Part shown: positions 52,301-64,000 of the stretch, in pieces
Layout: every line of letters begins with the position of its first letter
How positions within the stretch are numbered: the first letter of the stretch is position 1
NCBI RefSeq assembly: GCF_035594125.1
Contig: NW_026973750.1
Span: 112,501 to 176,500, forward strand
Length of the DNA: 64,000 nucleotides
Direction: 5' to 3'
Origin: Scylla paramamosain
Lineage: Eukaryota; Arthropoda; Malacostraca; Decapoda; Portunidae
Notes under the pieces: model-generated
The model's input: the letters and a program-made list of their open reading frames with translations, nothing else
Databases searched by the model: none
Told to the model about the DNA's origin: nothing
Program-made: the position numbers and the translations under genes

Positions 52301-55300
52301 TCGTAATGTCCTTTTCTTATACAAACATAGGGTAACATGATCAAAAACATTCAAAATACATATTTTTGGTTATGTTATTCTGTTTCTCCATAAAGGGTGT
52401 TTTTCATGCGTTTTAGCGTTTTGTATGTAAGGAGATAAAAACACTTAAAGGAAAGTTCTTCTTAAAAGTTGGTTTTATTCCCAAGTAATATGATTGTTTT
52501 GCTTTTTAGTGCCTTGTTGCATATCACGCTTAAAAATACTCAAAAGACATTTTTCTGGTAATGTCATTTTTTTCCCACATAAAGCTAGTTTCGCATGTAA
52601 TTTGGCAATTTCGTAACTAAGAATGTGAAAAAAAAAACACTCAAAATACACAATTTGGTAGGGTAGTTCTGTTTCTCGGTTAAAAGTGTTATTCATGCAT
52701 TTCATCATTTAGGTATGTAAGAAAATTCTCAATATACACGAGTTTTTGCGTTTATTGCCTTGTGGTTCTTGTGGAACTATAAAACACTCATTATACACGT
52801 TTCTTGTAATGTGCTTTTGTTTCCTAATATAGAGTGTTTTCCATCCATTTTTGTATTTTTTCTAGATAACAAGCTTTCAAACACTCAAAATATATCTTTT
52901 TGGTAATGTTATTCCATTTCTTCATATTGGTTGGTTTGCATCCGTTTTAACGTTTTTCTTCGTAAATCTCTGAAAAGACTCGTTTTCAGTAATATTGTTG
53001 AAATTGCATCTGGTACAGGTTTCTGGTAAAGTCGTGTAATTTTCCCATATAAGTGGCTTTGCATGCACTTCAGGGTTTGGTACATAACTCCGGAAAAAAG
53101 CTAAAATTATTTTTTTTATAATTTTTTTCTTTACCTAATTTCCCTGAATTTTGCCAGAATTTTGGCATCTCGGTACCTATGAAGATGAATAACAAAAAAA
53201 AAATAATAATTTGTATTCATTTATTTCATTTTATTTATTTTTTCTCTATAAAGAGTGTTATTTGTTTGTTTTAGCTTTTTGGTACTTAAGGAACCTGAAA
53301 ACTCTCATAATACACAATTTTCGTAATACCCTTTTGTTTCACAAACATAGGTTTCTTTGCATGTATTTAAGCGTTTTTATAGGTAACATGATCAAAAACA
53401 CTTAAAATTCATGTTTTGGTAATGTTATTTTGTTTCTCCATAATGGGTGTTTTGCATGCGTTTTTTCGTTTTGTTATGTAAGGAGTTAAAAAAACTTAAA
53501 GGCATGTTTTTGGTAAAAGTTTGTTTTATTCCAATGTAATGTGATTGTTCTGCTTTTTAGTGCTTTGTTGCATATGACGCTCTAAAATACTCAAAACACA
53601 ATTTTCTGGTAATGTCATTATTTCCCACATAAAACCGGTTTCGTTTGTAATTTCGGATTTTCGTAACTAAGAATGTGAAAAAAACTCAAAATACTCACAT
53701 TTGGTAAGATAGTTATGTTTCTCAATTAAAAGTCTTATTCATGAGTTTCAGCATTTTGGAATGTAAGAAATTTCTTTATATACACGAGTTTTTGCGTTTT
53801 TTGCCTTGTGGTTCTTGTGAAACTATAAAACACTCATTATACACGTTTCTCGTAATGTCCTTTTGCTTCCCAATACAGAGTGCTTTCAATCCATTTTAGC
53901 GTTTTTTATAGGTAATAATTTCAAAAACACTCAAAATATACCTTTTTGGTAATGTTATTCTATTTCTTCATTTGGTTGGTTTGCATCCGTTTTAGCGTTT
54001 TTCTACGTAAAACACCGAAAAGACACGTTTTCAGTAATTGTGTTTTGGATTCCCATGTAGGTTGACTTCCTTGGGTTTTATCGTGTTGATTCCTAACATG
54101 CTGAAAAACACTCATAAGACAGTTTTCTGGCAAAAAGGTTTAATTTCCCCATATAGGTGGCTTTGCATGCACTTTAGGGGATTGGTACATATCAGTCCGA
54201 AAAAAAAATCTAAATTTAACTTTTTTGATAAATGTTCTTATTTCATATAATTTCCTGAACTTTGCCCGAATTTTGGCACCTCGTTACCTGTCAATATGAA
54301 TAAGAATGAAAAAAAATATTGTATTTTTTTTTATTTATTTATTTATTTTTCTCAATAAAGAGTGTAATTTGTGGCTTTGAAATTTTTCGTACTAATGAAC
54401 TTAAAAACACACATAATACACGTTTCTCGTAATGTCCTTTCATTTCCCAAAAAGAGGGTTCTTTGCATGTATTTAAGCGTTTTTATTGGTAACATGATCA
54501 AAAACACTCACAATACATGATTTTGGTAATGTTATTCTATTTCACCATAAAGTGTATTTTGCATGGGTTTTAGTGTTTTGGTCAAAAGACTTAAAGGCAA
54601 ATTCTTATTAAAAATTGGTTTTATTCCAGTGTAATGTGATTGCCTTGCTTTTCAGTGCTTTATTGCCTAACACGCTCAAAAAAACACTCAAAAGACATTT
54701 TTCTGGTAATGTTATTTTTTTCCCACATAAATCTGGTTTCGCATGCAATTTGGGGTTTTGGTAACTAAGAATGTGAAAAGCTCTCAAAATACACACATTT
54801 AGTAAGATTTTTCTGTTTCTCAATTAAGAGTGTTGTTCATGAGTATCAGCATTTTGGTATCTACGAAACTTCTTCATATACATTAGTTTTTGCATTTTTT
54901 GCCTTGTGGTTCTTTTGAACTATAAAACACTCATTATACACTTTTCTTGCAATGTCCTTTTCTTTCTCATTATAGAGTGCTTTGCATCAATTTTCGTGTT
55001 TTTTTTATAGGTAACAAGCTCAACAACACTCAAAATATACCTTTTTGGTAATGTTTTTCTATTTTTTTATATTGGTTTGTTTGCATCCGTTTTAGCGTTT
55101 TTCTACGTAAAACACTGAGAAGACACGTTTTCAGTAATTTTGTTTTGAATTCCCATATAGAATGAGTTCCTTATTATTTATTGTTTTGGTGCCTAACATG
55201 CTGAACAACACTCAAAAGAGAGATTTCTGATAAGGTCGTTTAATTTCCTCATATAGGAGGCTTTGCATGCACTTTAGGGTTTGGTACATATCAGTCCAAA

Positions 55301-57973
55301 AAAAAAGCTACAATTAACTTTTTTGATAATATTCTTTTATCATATAATTGCCCTTAATTTTCCCAGAATTTTGGCATTCAGTACCTATGAAGATAAATAA
55401 AAAAAAAAATCCTATTTTTTTTTTTTTTTTCTCAATAAAGAGTGTTATTTGTGGGATTTACCTTTTTGGTACTTAAGGAACTTAAAAACACTCATAATAC
55501 ACGTTTCTTGTAATGTCCTTTCGTTTCCCAAACATAAGGTTTTTTGCATGTATTTAAGCGTTTTTATAGATAATATGATCAAAAACACTCAAAATACAAG
55601 GTCTTGGTAATGTATCTGTATCTCCATAAAGTGTGTTTTGCATGCGTTTTAGCAATTTTGTACAAAAGGAGTTAAAAAACATTTAAAGGCAAGTTCTTGA
55701 TAAAAAATGGTTTTATTTCAATGTAATGTGATTGCCCTGCTTTTGAGTGCTTTATTACGCTGAAAAACACTCAAAAGACACTTTTCTGGTAAAGTCTTTT
55801 TTTTTTCTTCGCATCTAATTTGGGGTTTTTGGTAACTAAGAATGTGAAAAGCACTCAAAATACACGCATTTAGTAAGGTTGTTCTGTTTCTTAATTAAGA
55901 GTGTTATTCATGAGTGTCAGCATTTTGATATCTAAGAAATCTTTCCATATACACGAGTTTTTGCATTGTTTGCTTTGTGGTTCTTTTCAACTTTAAAACA
56001 CTCATTTTACAATCATCTTGCAATGTCGTTTTGTTTCTCAATATAGAGTGTTTTGCATCAATTTTCGCGTTTTTTATAGGTAGCAAGCTCAAAAACACTC
56101 AAAATATACCTTTTTAGTAACGTCTTTCTCTTTCTTGATATTGATTGCTTTGCATCCGTACTAGCGTTTTCTACGTAAAACACTGAGAAGACACGTTTTC
56201 ATTAACTTTGTTTTGCATTCCCATATAGAGTGAGTTCCTTTTTATTTATCGTTTTGGTGCCTAACATGCTAAAAAAAACACACAAAACACAGATTTCTGG
56301 TAAGGTCTTTTAATTTCTTCATATTGGAGGCTTCCCATGCACTTTAGGGTTTGGTACATAACAGTCCGAAAAAAAAAGCTGTAATTAACTTTTTTGATAT
56401 TATTCTTTTATCATATTATTGCCCTGAATTTTCCCAGAATTTTGGCATATCAGTACCTATGAAGATGAATAACAAAAAAAAAAAAATCCTATTTATTTTA
56501 TTTTTTTTATTTTTATTTTCTAAATAAAGAATGTTATTTGTAGGTTTTAGCTTTTTGGTATTTATAGTACACGTTTCTCGTAATGTCCTTTTGTTTCCCA
56601 AACATAATGTTCTTTGCATGTTCTTAAGCGTTTTTATAGATAACATGATAAAAAACACTCAAAATACATGTTTTTGGTAATGTTATTCTGTTTCTCCATA
56701 AAGTATGTTTTGCATGCGTTTTAGCGGTTTGGTATATAAGGGGTTAAAAAACACTTAAAGGCAAATTCTTCGTAAAAGTTGGTTTTATTCCCATGTAATG
56801 TGACTGTTCTGCTTTTTAGTGCTTTGTTGCATATCACGCTCAAAAACACTGAAAAGACACTTTTCTGGTAATGTCTTTTTTTTCCCACAAGAAGCTAGTT
56901 TCGCATGTAATTTGGCATTCTCGTAACTAAGAATGTGAAAAACACTCAAAATACACAATTTGGTAAGGTAGTTCTGTTTATCGATTAAAAGTGTTATTCA
57001 TGCATTTTGGTATGTAAAAATTTCTCTATATACACGAGTTTTTGCGTTTATTGTCTTGTGGTTCTTTTAAAACTATAAAACACTCATTATACACATTTCT
57101 CGTAATGTCCTTTTGTTTCCTAATATAGAGTGCTTTACATCCATCTTTGCATTTTTTGTAGGTAACAAGCTCAAAAACACTCAAAGTATATATTTTTGGT
57201 AATCTTATTTTATTTCTTCATATAGGATGGTTTGTATCCGCTTTAGCGTCTTCCTACGTAAAACACTGAAAAGACACCTTTTCAGTAATTTTCTTTTGGA
57301 TTCACATATTGACTGACTTCCATATTATTTATCGTTTTGGTGCCTAACATGCTGAAAAACACTGAAAAGACAGGTTTCTGGTAAAGTCGTTTAACTTCCC
57401 TATATAGGTGGCTTTGCATGCACTTTAGGGTTTGGTACATAACAATCCGAAAAAAAAGCTCTAATTAACTTTTATGATAATGTTCTTTTTTCCACATAGA
57501 TTCTTTGAATTTTGGTAGAATTTTGGCATGTCGATACCTATGAAGATGAATAACAAAAAAAAAAATCCCATTTTTTCATTTTTTTTTATTTATTATTATT
57601 TATTTTTTTTTATTTATAAAGAGTGTTATTTGTGCATTTTAGCTTTTTGGTACTGAAGGAACTTCATTCATAATCACTCATAATACATGTTTCTCGTAAT
57701 GTTCTTTCGTTTCCCAAACATAAGGTTCTTTGCATGTGTTTAAGCGTTTTTATAGATAACATGATCAAAAACACTCAAAACACTTGTATTTGGTAATGTT
57801 ATTTGGTTTCTCCATAAGATGTATTTTGCAAGCGTTTTAGCGTTTTGGTATGTAAGGAGCTCAAAAACACTTAAAGGCAAGTTCTTGATAAAATTTGGTT
57901 TTATTCCCATGTAATGTGATTGCCCTAGCTTTTAGTGCTTTATTGCGTAACACGCTCAAAAACACTGAAAAGA

Positions 57974-58436
57974 CATGCAAAGCCTCCAATATGAGGAAAT
58001 TTTAGACCTTACCAGAAATCTTTCTTTTGAGTGTTTTTCAGCATTTTAGGCACCAAAACGATAAATAATAAGGAATTCACTCTATGTAGGAATCCAAAAG
58101 AAAATTACTGAAAACGTGTCTTCTCAGTGTTTTACGTAGAAACACGCTAAAACTGATACAAACCAACTAATATCAAGAAGCAGAAAAACATTACCAAAAA
58201 TATATATTTTGAGTGTTTTTGAGCTTGTTACCTACAAAAAAAAACGCGAAAATGGATACAAAGCACTCTATATTGGGAAACAAAGGGACATTGCGAGGAA
58301 AGTGTATAATGAATGTTTTATAATTCAAAAAAACCACAAGGCAAAAAAACGGAAAAACTCGTGTATATGCTGAAACTCATGAATAACACTCTTAATTGAG
58401 AAACAGAGCAACCTTACTAAATGCGTTACTACATGC
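57974..58436 (+). repeat. Forward segment in the inverted domain, copy 3 of the inversion
   Basis: This is the mirror image of the inverted segments at 33,526 and 42,948: it begins at ACTGAAAAGA/CATGCAAAGCC and runs M10, M1, M2, M3, M4 forward, with an anchor at 58,134. It ends by joining almost directly to a reverse M4b. Compared with the other two copies, about 200 bp (M5 and M6 between the arms) has been lost, which brings the arms together as a tight palindrome. Confidence 0.88.
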
Positions 58437-58489
58437 TTTTAGTAAGGTTGTTCTGTTTCTTGATTAAGAGTGTTATTCATGAATTTCAG
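58370..58489. repeat. 57-bp-arm inverted repeat with 6-nt spacer
   Basis: The left arm, 58,370-58,426, is a forward M4b (TGAAACTCATGAATAACAC to CTTACTAAATGCGT). The right arm, 58,433-58,489, is a reverse M4b (GCTTTTAGTAAGG to GTTATTCATGAATTTCA). They pair along about 57 bp with only a few mismatches around the loop TACTAC. This is the strongest hairpin or cruciform candidate in the window. Confidence 0.9.
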
Positions 58490-61400
58490 TATTTTGGCAT
58501 CTTAGAAACTTCTCCATACAGTCGAGTTTTTGCGTTTTTTGCCTTGTGATTCTGGTGAAACTATAAAACACTCATTATACACGTTTCTCGTTATGTCCTT
58601 TTTTTCCATATATAGAGTGCATTGCATATATTTTTGCGTTTTTTGATGTAACAAGCTCAAGAACACACAAAATATATTTTTCGGTAATGTTATTCTCTTT
58701 CTTCATATTGGTTGGTTTGCATAAGTTTTAGCGTTTTTCTACGTAAATTTTTTAAAAGACACGTTTCCAGTAATTTTGTTTTGAATTTCCATATAGAGTG
58801 ACTTTCATATTATTTATCGTTTTATTGCCTAATATGCTTTTTGGAGCCTTTTGCCTCCCAATATAGAGAGCTTTCCATCCATTTTCGCGTTTTTTGTAGG
58901 TAACAATTTCAAAAACACTCAAAATATACCTTTTTGGTAATGTTATTCTATTTCTTCATTTTGGTTGGTTTGCATAAGTTTTAGCGTTTTCTACGTAAAA
59001 CACCGAAAAGACACGTTTTCAGTAATTTTGTTTTGGATTCCCATATAGATTGACTTTCTTGGGTTTTATCGTGTTGGTTCCTAACATGCTGAAAAACACT
59101 CATGAGACAGTTTTCTGGCAAAGATGTTAAATTTCCCCATATAGGTGGCTTTGCATGCACTTTTGGGGTTTGGTACATAACAGTCCGAAAAAAAGCTAAA
59201 TTTAACTTTTTTGATAATGTTCTTATTTCATATAATTTCCTGAACTTTGCCCGAATTTTGGCACCTCCTTACCTGTAAAGATGAATAAGAATGAAAAATA
59301 AATATCGTATTTTTTTATTCATTTATTTATTTTTTCTCAATAAAGAGTGGAATTTGTGGCTTTTAGCTTTTTCGTACTTAATGAACTTAAAAACACTTAT
59401 AATACACGTTTCTCGTAATGTCCTTTTGTTTCCCAAGAATAGGATTCTTTGCATGTATTTAAGCGTTTTTATTGGTAACATGATCAAAAACACTCAAAAT
59501 ACATGTTTTTGGTAATGTTATTCAGTTTCACCATAAAGTGTGTTTTGCATGCGTTTTAGTGTTTTGGTATATAAGGAGCTCAAAATCACTTAAAGGCAAG
59601 TTCTTGGTAAAAATTCGTTTTACTCCAATGTAATGTGATTGCCCTTCTTTTTAGTAGTTTATTCCCTATCACGCTCAAAAACACTCAAAAGACACTTTTC
59701 TGGTAATGTCATTTTTTTCTCACATAAAGGTGGTTTCGCATGCAATTTGTGGTTTTGGTAACTAAGAATGTGAAAAGCACTCAAAATACACGCATTTAGT
59801 AAGACTGTTCTGTTTCTCAATTAAGAGTGTTGTTCCAGAGTTTTAGCATTTTGGAATGTAAGAAACTTCTCTATATACACAAGTTTTTGCGTTTTTTGCC
59901 TAGTAGTTCTTGTGAAACTATAAAACACTCATTATACACGTTTCTCGTAATGTCTTTTTGCTTCCCAATATAGAGTGCTTTCCATCCATTTTCGCGTTTT
60001 TTGTAGGTAACAATTTAAAAAAACACTCAAAATATACCTTTTTGGTAATGTTATCTTATTACTCCATATTGGTTGGTTTCCATCCGTTTTAGCGTTTTTC
60101 TACGTAAAACACCGGAAAAAACACGTTTTTTAGTAATTTTGTTTAGGATTCCCATATAGATTGATTTCCATGTTATTTATCGTGTTGGTTCCTAAGGTGC
60201 TGAAAAACACTCATAAGACCGTTTTCTGGCAAAGACGTTTAATTTCCCCATATAGGTGGCTTTGCATGCACTTTAGGGGTTTGGTACATAACAGTCCGAA
60301 AAAAAGCTAAATTTAACTTTTTTGATAATGTTCTTGTTTCACATAATTTCCTGAATTTTGCCCGAATTTTGGCATCTTGGTACCTGTGAAGATGAATGAG
60401 AAAGAAAAAAAATATCGTATTTTTTATTTATTTATTTATTGTTTCTCAATAAAGAGTTATTTGTGGCTTTTAGCTTTTTGGTAATTAATGAACTTAAAAA
60501 CACTCATAATACACGTTTCTAGTAATCTCCTTTTGTTTCCCAACAATAGTGTTCTTTGCATGTATTTAAGCGTTTTCATTGGTAACATGATCAAAAACAC
60601 TCTAAATACATGTTTTTGGTAATATTATTCTGTTTCACCATAAAGAGTGTTTTGCATGTGTTTTAGTGTTTTGGTATATAAGGAGCTCAAAAACACTTAA
60701 AGGCAAGTTCTTGGTAAAAATTCGTTTTTCTCCAATGTAATGTGATTGCCCTCCTTTTTAGTGCTTTTTTGCCTATCACGCTCAAAAACCCTCAAAAGAC
60801 ACTTTTCTGGTAGTCATTTTTTTTCCCACAAATCTATTTTCGCATGCAATATTTGGTTTTGGTAAGTAAGAATGTGAAAAGCACTCAAAATACAAGCATT
60901 TATTAAGGTTCTTGTTTCTCAATTAGGAGTGTTATACATGAGTTTTAGCATTTTTGTATTTAAGCGTTTTTATAGATAACATGAACAAAAACACTCAAAA
61001 TATATGTTTTTGGTAATGTTATCCTGTTTCTTCATAAAGTTTGTTTTGCATGCGTTTTAGCGGTTTGTTATATAAGGAGCTCAAAAACACTTAAAGGCAA
61101 GTTTTTGGTATAAATTGGTGTTATTCCAATGTAATATGATTGCCCTGCTTTTTAGCGCTTTATTGCCTATCACGCTCAAAAACACTTAAAAGACACTTTT
61201 CTGGTAATGTCATTTTTTTCTCACATAAAGGTGGTTTCGCATGCAATTTGTGGTTTTGGTAACTAAGAATGTGAAAAGCACTCAAAATACACGCATTTAG
61301 TAAGGTTGTTCTGTTTCTCAATTAAGAGTATTATTTATGAGTTTCAGCATTTTGGTATCTAGGAACCTTCTCCATATACACGAGTTTTTGCGTTTTTTAC

Positions 61401-61890
61401 CTTTTGGTTCGTTTGAATTATAAAAAAAACTCATTATACACTTTTCTGGCAAAGTAATTTTGTTTTCTAATATAGAGTGCTTTGCATCAATTTTCCCGTT
61501 TTTTGTAGGTAACAAACTCAAAAACAGTCTATAATATACCTTTTTTGTAATGTTTTTTATTTCTTGATATTGGTTGGTTTGCATCCCTTTTAGCGTTTTT
61601 CTACGTAAAACACAGAAAAAACACGTTTTCAGTAATTTTGTTTTGGATTCTCATATAGAGTAAGTTCCTTATTATTTATCGTTTTTGCGCCTAACATGCT
61701 GAAAAACAGATTTCTCGTAAGGTCGTTTAATTTTCTCATATAGGAGTCTTTGGATGCACTTTAGGGTTTGGTATATAACAGTCCGAAAAAAAAAACTAAA
61801 ATTAACTTTTTTGATAATTTTCATTTATCATATAATAGCCCTGAATTTTCCCATAGCTTTGGCATCTCGGTACCTATGAAGATGAATAAC

Positions 61891-61915
61891 AAAAAAAAAA
61901 AAAAAAAAAAAAAAA
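61891..61915. repeat. A25 homopolymer in an HOR A/T segment
   Basis: A run of 25 A follows GATGAATAAC, the reversed M9b, at the position where every HOR has an A-tract/T-tract segment. It is the longest homopolymer of this class in the inverted domain. Confidence 0.95.
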
Positions 61916-63737
61916 TTCTATCTTTTTTATTTTCTTACTTTTTTTTCGAAATAAAGAGTGTTATTTGTGGGTTTTAACTTTTTGGTACTTAATGTATTTA
62001 TTTTTTTTTGTTTTAATTATTTAAAAACACTTATAATACACATTTCTCGTAATGTCCTTTCGTTTCGGAAACATAAGATTCTTTGTATGTATTTAAGCGT
62101 TTTTATAGATAACATGATCAAAACCCTCAAAATATATGTTTTTGGTAATTTTATTCTGTTTCTCCATAAAAGGTGTTTTCCATGCGTTTTAGCGTTTTGG
62201 TATGTAATGACCTCAAAACACTTAAAATCAAGTTCTTGGTAAAAGTTTTTATTTTCATGTAATGCTTTTTAGTGCTTTATTGCCTAACACGCTCAAAAAC
62301 ACTGAAAAGACACTTTTCTTGTAATATCATTTTTTTTTCCACATAAAGCTAGTTTTGCATGGAATTTGGTGTTTTGGTAACTAAGAATGTGAAAAAAACT
62401 CAAAACACAGGCATTTAGTAAGGTTGTTCTATTTCTTAATTAAAAGTGTTATTCATGAGTTCCAGCATTTTCGTATGTAAGAAACTTTTCTAATACACAC
62501 ATTTGGTAAGGTATTTCTGTTTTAAAATTAAAAGTGTTATTCATGAGTTTCAGCTTTTTGGTATGTAAGAAACTTCTTTATGTACACGAGTTTTTGAGTT
62601 TTTTACCTCGTGGTTCTTGTCAAACTATAAAACACTCATACACTTTTTTCTCGTAATGTCCTTTTCTTTGCCAATATAAAGTGCTTTCCATCCATTTTTT
62701 TGCATTTTTTGTAGATAACAAGCTCAAAAACACATCAAAATATATCTTTTTGGTAATGTTATTCTATTTCTTCATATTGGTTGGTTTACATTTGTTCTAG
62801 CGTTTTTTTTATGTAAATCACTGAAAAGACACGTTTTCAGTAATATTGTTGAAATTGCTGAAAAACACTCAAAAGACAGGTTTCTGGTAAAGTCGTGTAA
62901 TTTCCTCATATAGGTGGATTTGCATGCACTTCAGGGTTTGTACATAACTCCGGAAAAAAGCTAAAATTATTTTTTTTTATGATTTTTTTTTTTTTTTCCA
63001 TGAATTTTGCCAGAATTTTGGCATCTCGGTACCTATGAAGATGAATAACAAAAAAAAAAAAAAACGTTTTTTTTTTCTCTCTATAAAGAGTGTTATTTGT
63101 GGGTTTTAGCTTTTTGGTACTTAAGGAACTTAAAAACACTCATAATACACGATTTTCGTAATGTCCTTTTGTTATACAAACATAGGGTCCTTTACATGTA
63201 TTTAAGCGTTTTTATAGGTTACATGATCAAAAACACTCCAAAAACATGTTTTTGGTAATGTTATTCTGTTTCTCCATAAAGGGTGTTTTGCATGCGTTTT
63301 AGCGATTTGGTATGTAAGGAGTTAAAATACACTTAAAGGCAAGTTCTTCGTAAAAGTTGGTTTTATTCCCATGTAATGTAATTGTTCTGCTTTTTAGTGC
63401 TTTGTTGCATATCACGCTCAAAAACACTAAAAAGACACTTTTTTGGTAACGTCATTTTTTTTTCCGCATAAAGCTAGTTTCGCATCCAATTTGGGGTTTT
63501 AGATAACTAAGAATATGAAAAACACTCAAAATACACGCATTTGGTAAGGTTGTTCTGTATCTCAATTAAGAGTGTTATTCATGAGTTTCAGCGTTTTGGT
63601 ACCTAAGAATCTCAAAAACACTCATAATGCACGTTTCTCGTAATGTCGCTCTTTTTCTTCATATAGGGTGCTTTGCATGCATTTTGGCATTTTTTTCACG
63701 TAATAGCTGAAAAACACTGAAAATACACGCTTTTGGT

Positions 63738-64000
63738 AATAAGAACATAAGAACATAAGAAATAAGTAAATCTGCAAGAAGGCATCAGGCCTACAAGTGG
63801 CATTACTTGTATGAAATATGCCTTTCTATTTCCACCTATCATCCCCATCCATAAATGTGTAATTTTCTCTTACTGTTCCCAAATGCCTCAGCACTAACTG
63901 CTTGATTACTACTACGTCCGTTCCAATTATCTACTACTCTATTTGAGAACCAATTCCTTCCTGTCTCCTTTTTGAACATCAAGTTTTCAGGCTTGAACCC
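63738..64000 (-). mobile_element. Non-LTR retrotransposon 3' end, copy 3 (longest, runs off window)
   Basis: This is the reverse complement of the fragments at 5,453 and 18,669. The tail appears as AATAAGAACATAAGAACATAAG, and the satellite next to it is the same as beside the other copies, so this is the same ancestral insertion. It continues past the 5' truncation point of the other two (after AAATGCCTC) for at least another 110 bp and leaves the window. From memory, this sequence resembles an abundant decapod repeat with LINE-derived coding remnants. Confidence 0.87.
63839..64000 (-). pseudogene. C-terminal remnant of a LINE reverse-transcriptase ORF (partial)
   Basis: A 53-codon open frame enters from the window edge and ends at TGA at 63,839-63,841. 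It contains NWFSNRVVDNWN, then QAVSAEAFGNSKRKL. An F-x-x-R-x-x-D-x-W-N block followed by a V-x-x-x-x-F-x-x-x-K-x-x-L block is the usual C-terminal tail of CR1/Jockey-type non-LTR ORF2 proteins, just after the reverse transcriptase domain. After KRKL the frame seems shifted by a small deletion: the next frame reads MDGDDRW and then stops soon after, which looks like the original ending (inference). The remnant cannot be functional on this evidence. Confidence 0.68.

Larger units (their letters stand above)
51116..63737 (-). repeat. Inverted satellite HOR domain
   Basis: The 1.1-kb HOR is present in reverse complement. The reversed anchor (GCGTTTTTCTACGTAAA) lies near 51,962, 52,962, 54,007, 55,107, 56,175, 57,257, 58,742, 58,994, 60,103, 61,603 and 62,812. 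The M6 type appears as GCCCTGCTTTTTAGTGC or a variant, and M9 as GTGGGTTTTAGCTTTTTGG. The right end, 63,480-63,737, matches the reverse complement of the satellite that follows the retroelement at 5,607-5,840. The 57.2-59.7 kb part mirrors 32.07-34.7 kb. Apart from the segment at 57,974 I saw no forward satellite here and no gene. Confidence 0.9.

Noticed and set aside
63738..63775. Telomere-like repeat near the right end
   Set aside because: The AAGAACAT units are few, imperfect, and belong to the retroelement's 3' tail; they are not the arthropod TTAGG repeat.

Overview
The window is satellite DNA from end to end. I see no intact gene, no RNA gene and no prokaryotic feature. It is very AT-rich and built from a diverged monomer of about 90-97 bp. 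Nearly every monomer carries a GAGTGTTTTT-type box, a TTACCTA/TTAGGCA-type box, a GCATGCAAA-type box and a CATTACCAGAAA / CATTACGAGAAA-type box. Three copies of one non-LTR retrotransposon 3' end, with a TTCTTATG repeat tail, sit in the satellite. Poly-A/T tracts, (AT)n microsatellites and this element point to a eukaryote. From memory the element resembles a very abundant repeat of decapod crustaceans (crayfish, lobsters, crabs, shrimps), so a decapod is my best guess, not a proof.

The array has four levels. (1) The monomer, about 96 bp. (2) A higher-order repeat (HOR) of about 1.1 kb, holding roughly eleven distinct monomer types in fixed order and one A-tract/T-tract segment. (3) A super-repeat of about 13-14 kb, about twelve HORs, whose individual HOR variants recur in the same order. 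(4) Large-scale inversion: the satellite is in one orientation over 1-29,884 and 32,065-47,289, and in the opposite orientation over about 51,116-63,737.

Layout: 1-3,930 is the end of one super-repeat; 3,931-17,153 is a complete one; 17,154-29,884 is a second copy with local rearrangements. 29,885-32,064 is a block of inverted, diverged monomers without a clear HOR. 32,065-47,289 is a forward mosaic of HOR segments, interrupted by two short inverted segments with the same endpoints. 47,290-51,115 is a second diverged, mainly inverted monomer block with a forward island and a 155-bp (TA)n run. 51,116-63,737 is an inverted HOR domain that includes a mirror copy of the 32-34.7 kb locus. 63,738-64,000 is the longest retroelement copy and runs off the window.

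The open reading frames of 60-130 codons are side effects of a monomer close to 96 bp (32 codons) and of low-complexity tracts. The interest lies in the architecture: nested repeats, recurrent inversions, a long near-perfect hairpin at one inversion junction, and shared junctions that record the order of events. This fits a centromeric, pericentromeric or sex/B-chromosome satellite, but no sequence here proves such a role.
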